24,659 nucleotides of DNA, taken from contig JACQSJ010000071.1 in the NCBI GenBank assembly GCA_016205995.1, forward strand, positions 1 to 24,659. Reading direction: 5' to 3'. The position numbers and the translations under genes are program-made. Positions 21,651 through 24,659 of the stretch are shown here, piece by piece. How positions within the stretch are numbered: the first letter of the stretch is position 1; each line of letters begins with the position of its first letter. Source of the stretch: Candidatus Uhrbacteria bacterium (GTDB lineage Bacteria; Patescibacteriota; Patescibacteriia; UBA9934; GWF2-40-263). The notes under the pieces are model-generated. The model made no database searches. It was not told the origin of the DNA and saw nothing but the letters and a program-made list of their open reading frames with translations.

Positions 21651-22940
21651 ATGCCAAGCGTTGAAAAAGAACTGCTCCCAAAGAACGGACTCAGGCTCAC
21701 GTTCACCCTCACCCAGGACGATGCGCTGCCTTACTTAGAGGAGGCCGCGAAGCGCTTGAGTGAGCAGACCTCGATCCCTGGGTTTCGTCCTGGTCACGCG
21801 ACGTTTGAAATTATCAAACAGCGACTGGGCGAAATGAAAATCCTTGAGGAGGCGCTTGAGTCGATCGTTCGTAAGTCGTTCATCTCCGCCATTTTGGAAG
21901 ACAATATCGATACCGTTGGCTCGCCTAAAGTTGATGTCGTGAAACTTGCCCCAGGCAATGACATCGTCTTCACGGCCGAGATCACGCTTATGCCTCGCGC
22001 AAAGAGCTTGCCAGACCTCTCGAAACTTTCCGTCAACGCACAAAAACCAAACGTCGAAGACAAAGAAGTCGATCTCGCCTTGCGTGATCTTCAGCGCATG
22101 CAGACCTCCGAGGTTCGTGCGACCGCACAAGAAGCGGTGACTATGGGTGATAAGGTCGTCATTTCGATGAACATGAAACTCGACAAGGTTCCGGTCGAGG
22201 GTGGTCAATCGCCAAACCATGCCGTGTACCTCAACGAGGAGTACTACATCCCAGGATTTAAGGAGAAACTCGAAGGGATGAAGGAAGGAGAAAAGAAAAC
22301 ATTCTCACTCGCGTTTCCCAAAGAGCATGTCCAAACGATGGTGGCAGGGAAGGATGTTGAGTTCGATGTTGAGCTGAAAGAACTCTTCCACCTCCAACCG
22401 CCGGCGCTTGATGATACGCTCGCGACCATGCTTGGCATGAAGGACTTCGAGGCGCTCAAAGACGTCATTCGGAAAAATCTTCTCGACGAGAAGGAACACG
22501 AAGCACGCTCCAAGGAAGAGAAGGAGATGCTCGAGCTCGTCGCTGGCAAAACACAATTTGAAGACATCCCCGACCTGCTGCTCAACGAGGATATCAACAA
22601 AATGATTCTCGAACTCCAGCGTGCTGTGGAGGCACAAGGCCTCGAGTTCGACACCTACGTGAAGAACCTCGGCAAGACACTGGCGGCCATGAAACTCGAC
22701 TTCACGCCTCAAGCGCTCATGCGCGTCAAAGTGGCGATCGCCATGCGCGAGATCGCTCGCGAGCAGGGGATTGAGGCCACAGACAAAGAGCTCGACGATG
22801 AGCTCGACCGTATCGCCGAAGGCTATGAGGATGCAAAGACGAAGGAACAAGTCTACTCGCCCCAGTACCGCGACTACATGGAGCAGATCCTCAAAAACCG
22901 AAAAGTCATCGAGTACCTACGAGGGATCATCATCAAGTAA
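21651..22940 (+). CDS. tig: Trigger factor, ribosome-associated chaperone and prolyl isomerase
   Basis: A full-length 429-residue trigger factor. The N-terminal ribosome-binding domain has 'IPGFRPGHATFEIIKQRLG', matching the GFRxGxxP signature except that Thr replaces the final Pro. An FKBP-type domain (about 155-245) has 'MGDKVVISMNMKL', 'YYIPGFKEKLEGMKEGEKKTFSLAFP' and 'VEFDVELKEL'. The C-terminal helical arm holds substrates and ends 'YMEQILKNRKVIEYLRGIIIK'. The protein binds near the ribosome exit tunnel and guards new chains. It returns to core-genome style after the island. Confidence 0.94.
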   Translation: MPSVEKELLPKNGLRLTFTLTQDDALPYLEEAAKRLSEQTSIPGFRPGHATFEIIKQRLGEMKILEEALESIVRKSFISAILEDNIDTVGSPKVDVVKLAPGNDIVFTAEITLMPRAKSLPDLSKLSVNAQKPNVEDKEVDLALRDLQRMQTSEVRATAQEAVTMGDKVVISMNMKLDKVPVEGGQSPNHAVYLNEEYYIPGFKEKLEGMKEGEKKTFSLAFPKEHVQTMVAGKDVEFDVELKELFHLQPPALDDTLATMLGMKDFEALKDVIRKNLLDEKEHEARSKEEKEMLELVAGKTQFEDIPDLLLNEDINKMILELQRAVEAQGLEFDTYVKNLGKTLAAMKLDFTPQALMRVKVAIAMREIAREQGIEATDKELDDELDRIAEGYEDAKTKEQVYSPQYRDYMEQILKNRKVIEYLRGIIIK

Positions 22941-22944
22941 TTCG

Positions 22945-22972
22945 AAAAGCGGTCCACAATGGGCTGCTTTTT
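22945..22972 (+). terminator. Trigger factor terminator
   Basis: AAAAGCGGTCC (22945-22955) pairs with GGGCTGCTTTT (22961-22971, two G-T pairs) around ACAAT. Confidence 0.85.
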
Positions 22973-22975
22973 AAT

Positions 22976-23005
22976 TTGGCACGAGCTTCGACTCGGGTGT
23001 ATGGT
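22976..23005 (+). promoter_or_regulatory. Promoter of the IMPase-family gene
   Basis: TTGGCA (22976-22981), 18-bp spacer, TATGGT (23000-23005), giving a ~15-base leader with no Shine-Dalgarno. Confidence 0.5.
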
Positions 23006-23026
23006 GAAACGGTCACTTGATCGTCT

Positions 23027-23821
23027 ATGCGAGAGTTAGAAATCGGCATTTCTGCGGCCAAACAAGCAGGAGAGTATCTTCTCTCTGTTTTTGGTTCATG
23101 CCATAGTGTTCGATTTAAGTCCGACAATTCGCCAGTCACAGATGCGGACCTGGTAAGTAGCACAATCGTAAAAAAAGCCATTTCTGAAGCGTTTCCCAAC
23201 CACTCGATTTTGTGCGAAGAGCTCCCTGACGCCCTCTCTCGCACAATTGGTCCAGAGCCCACCTGGGTCATCGACCCTCTGGACGGCACGTCTAACTTCA
23301 TCGCCAACATTCCGTTGTTTGCTGTCGTGATCGGGTATGTCGTCGGAGGGGAAACCCAGCTGGGCATCATTTATGACCCACTTCATAGCGATCTGTTTGT
23401 TGCACAAGCTGGAAAAGGTGCGTCCCTTAATGGGAAGCCTATGCGCGTCTCGACAAAAAACGGAGTACGCGGCGCTATGCTCTTTGCGGGGCGTGGCTAC
23501 CGAGATCGGGATCACGAAAAACATGGCCAGATCATCTATGCGCTGGAACAACAAACGACCTACTTCCGTCGTCTTGGTTCAGCCGCGATCATGCTTGCAA
23601 GCGTAGCCTCCGGCCGCGCCGATTCAGTCATCCTTACGGGGAATAAACCTTGGGACGTCGTCGCTGGTGCCCTTCTCATCACCGAAGCGGGAGGACGCGT
23701 AACAGACTATTGTGGGAACCCGTGGACGGTTGAAAGCGAAGACTTGGTGGCAACCAACGGCCTCATCCATGATGAGCTGATCAGCATCACTCACGCACAG
23801 GATAAGGAAGCGTGCCTATGA
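23027..23821 (+). CDS. Inositol monophosphatase-family phosphatase
   Basis: A 264-residue member of the Mg2+-dependent, lithium-sensitive phosphatase superfamily (IMPase, CysQ, FBPase classes). The metal and catalytic motifs are complete: 'SPVTDADL', 'CEEL' (the GEE position), 'WVIDPLDGTSNF' and 'NKPWDVVAGALLITEAGGRV'. The substrate could be inositol phosphate, 3'-phosphoadenosine 5'-phosphate or a sugar phosphate, and the sequence alone does not decide. ATG 23027 is used. The stop overlaps the ATG of the next gene as ATGA. Confidence 0.9.
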   Translation: MRELEIGISAAKQAGEYLLSVFGSCHSVRFKSDNSPVTDADLVSSTIVKKAISEAFPNHSILCEELPDALSRTIGPEPTWVIDPLDGTSNFIANIPLFAVVIGYVVGGETQLGIIYDPLHSDLFVAQAGKGASLNGKPMRVSTKNGVRGAMLFAGRGYRDRDHEKHGQIIYALEQQTTYFRRLGSAAIMLASVASGRADSVILTGNKPWDVVAGALLITEAGGRVTDYCGNPWTVESEDLVATNGLIHDELISITHAQDKEACL

Positions 23822-24033
23822 TTTTGACGGTCTATGTGAAACCAAGTGCCCGACGGCCGTCAGTAGAATGGGTCGATGAGGATACCATTAAAGTCTCTGT
23901 GACCGCGCCACCGGAAAAGGGGAAGGCGAACAAGGCAGTAATCGAGGCGCTCGCAGAAGAACTCGGCATCGCAAAATCGACCATTGAGCTCATACGCGGA
24001 GGAACAGCAAGAATCAAACAGTTCAAAATATAA
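23818..24033 (+). CDS. DUF167/YggU family protein
   Basis: A 71-residue protein with the family pattern 'VYVKPSAR', 'IKVSVTAPPEKGKANKAVIEALAEELGIAKSTIELIRGGTARIKQF'. The biochemical role of YggU is unknown. ATG 23818 overlaps the upstream TGA, with AAGGA eight or so bases before it. The GTG two codons earlier is possible but lacks that spacing. Confidence 0.92.
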   Translation: MILTVYVKPSARRPSVEWVDEDTIKVSVTAPPEKGKANKAVIEALAEELGIAKSTIELIRGGTARIKQFKI

Positions 24034-24060
24034 GGCGGAGCCAGGGGACTCCGCCTATTT
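24034..24060 (+). terminator. Terminator between yggU and yidD
   Basis: GGCGGAG (24034-24040) pairs with CTCCGCC (24049-24055), followed by TATTTAT. The gap between the convergent genes is only about 30 bases, so the stem may serve both strands. Confidence 0.75.
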
Positions 24061-24062
24061 AT

Positions 24063-24302
24063 CTAATTTTTTGGTGGTTCGTCGATGCCACCTGGAGAAA
24101 ATGGGTTGCACCGAAGGATGCGCCAGGCCGTCATCAAGCCTCCCTTTAACAGACCATGACGGGCAATGCATTCGTGACCATACTCGGAGCACGACGGGTA
24201 AAATCGACAAAACCCCCCAGGAAACAGGTGTTTGAATGGGCCGTGGTCAAAAGAAAGGGTCTTTTGGTAGAGACGGATCGTTTTGAGGGCAAGCCAGCGC
24301 AT
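24063..24302 (-). CDS. yidD: Membrane protein insertion efficiency factor YidD
   Basis: A 79-residue protein with the YidD signature: 'IRLYQKTLS' near the N-terminus, 'CRFYPSCSEYG' with the conserved cysteines, and 'RILRCNPFSPGGIDEPP'. It helps YidC-dependent insertion of membrane proteins at the inner face of the membrane. It lies two bases after rnpA in the usual rpmH-rnpA-yidD order. Confidence 0.95.
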   Translation of the reverse strand: MRWLALKTIRLYQKTLSFDHGPFKHLFPGGFCRFYPSCSEYGHECIARHGLLKGGLMTAWRILRCNPFSPGGIDEPPKN

Positions 24303-24304
24303 AC

Positions 24305-24643
24305 CTACAGGAGTCGAGCCTTCTTGAGCCCAGCAAGGACCTCTTTTTGGATGGCCTCAAACGGTTTGTCGATGGCCTGAGGTTTGAGAAAGAGGAGTAC
24401 GTCGTATCCCGGGGAGATTTGAGGAAGGACCTCATGGACGACTGCACGTACCTGACGCTTCAGACGATTGCGAACAACCGCTTTTTTGGAGACTTTCACT
24501 CCTGCCACCACGGCAAACCGACTCACAGGCAGGGCATTCGCCCGAAACTTGATCCCCACAAGCGAACCAAAAACGCTCTTCCCGCGGGCAAAGAGCGTTT
24601 TGATGTCTTTTTCAAGGCGTAGGCGGTGTGCCTGCGGCAACAT
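24305..24643 (-). CDS. rnpA: Ribonuclease P protein component
   Basis: A 112-residue basic protein that binds the RNase P RNA and helps 5' maturation of tRNAs. It starts 'LPQAHRLRLEKDIKTLFARGKSVFG' and has the RNR motif in 'KKAVVRNRLKRQVRAVV', followed by 'YDVLLFLKP'. Length and motifs are normal. It lies three bases after the probable rpmH stop, with no obvious Shine-Dalgarno of its own. Confidence 0.95.
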   Translation of the reverse strand: MLPQAHRLRLEKDIKTLFARGKSVFGSLVGIKFRANALPVSRFAVVAGVKVSKKAVVRNRLKRQVRAVVHEVLPQISPGYDVLLFLKPQAIDKPFEAIQKEVLAGLKKARLL

Positions 24644-24646
24644 AGC

Positions 24647-24659
24647 TTAGACCGTAAGC
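24647..24659 (-). CDS. rpmH: Ribosomal protein bL34, last codons only
   Basis: The minus strand at the right edge reads Leu-Thr-Val-stop just before rnpA, which is the usual end of bL34. Only three full codons and the stop are in the window, so the call rests mainly on gene order. Confidence 0.55.

Overview
The window looks like a chromosomal segment of a Patescibacteria (CPR)-type bacterium. The evidence is a compact set of core genes, several starts with no Shine-Dalgarno (SD) sequence or with almost no leader, a stand-alone PaaX/Cas2-fold protein, a membrane pyrophosphatase, and a likely rpmH-rnpA-yidD cluster at the right edge. The assignment rests on gene style only. No rRNA or tRNA is present, so no finer placement is possible.

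Left core part (1-9.45 kb): the 3' end of a possible DNA-binding protein, a TraR/DksA zinc-finger protein translationally coupled to lspA, comM, a PaaX-like regulator flanked by 20-bp direct repeats, two tiny membrane proteins, a minus-strand uppS with a zinc-ribbon membrane protein, a LysM/M23 peptidase, a phosphomannose-isomerase-type cupin, rnhB, and a K+-independent membrane pyrophosphatase (hppA). A REP-like palindrome lies between rnhB and the cupin gene.

Accessory island (about 9.46-21.6 kb): visibly more G+C-rich. Nearly every gene is its own unit: a TTGAC-type -35, a 17-bp spacer, a TAnnnT -10 (TAnnnn in two cases), usually a strong GGAGG-type SD, then a gene ending in a hairpin terminator. 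It holds a minus-strand KH protein, a 610-aa unknown protein with Pro-rich linkers, a 1064-aa SNF2-like helicase fused to a class I methyltransferase, a 201-aa unknown protein, three proteins built of 3-6 copies of a ~65-residue 'W..eN...LG.FP...HGG...R..lG' repeat, a 125-aa protein coupled to the last of them, and a DGQHR (DndB-like) protein. Five of these proteins end in versions of one ~50-residue C-terminal module, and two repeat genes share a 40-bp identical segment. No integrase, transposase, phage structural gene or known restriction or phosphorothioation partner is visible. I read the island as a candidate undescribed system combining a remodeller/methyltransferase, DNA-binding repeat arrays and a DndB-like protein. 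The function is inference.

Right core part (21.6-24.66 kb): trigger factor, an inositol-monophosphatase-family enzyme, a DUF167/YggU protein coupled to it, then convergent yidD and rnpA and the last codons of a probable rpmH. dnaA and the origin would be expected just past the right end.
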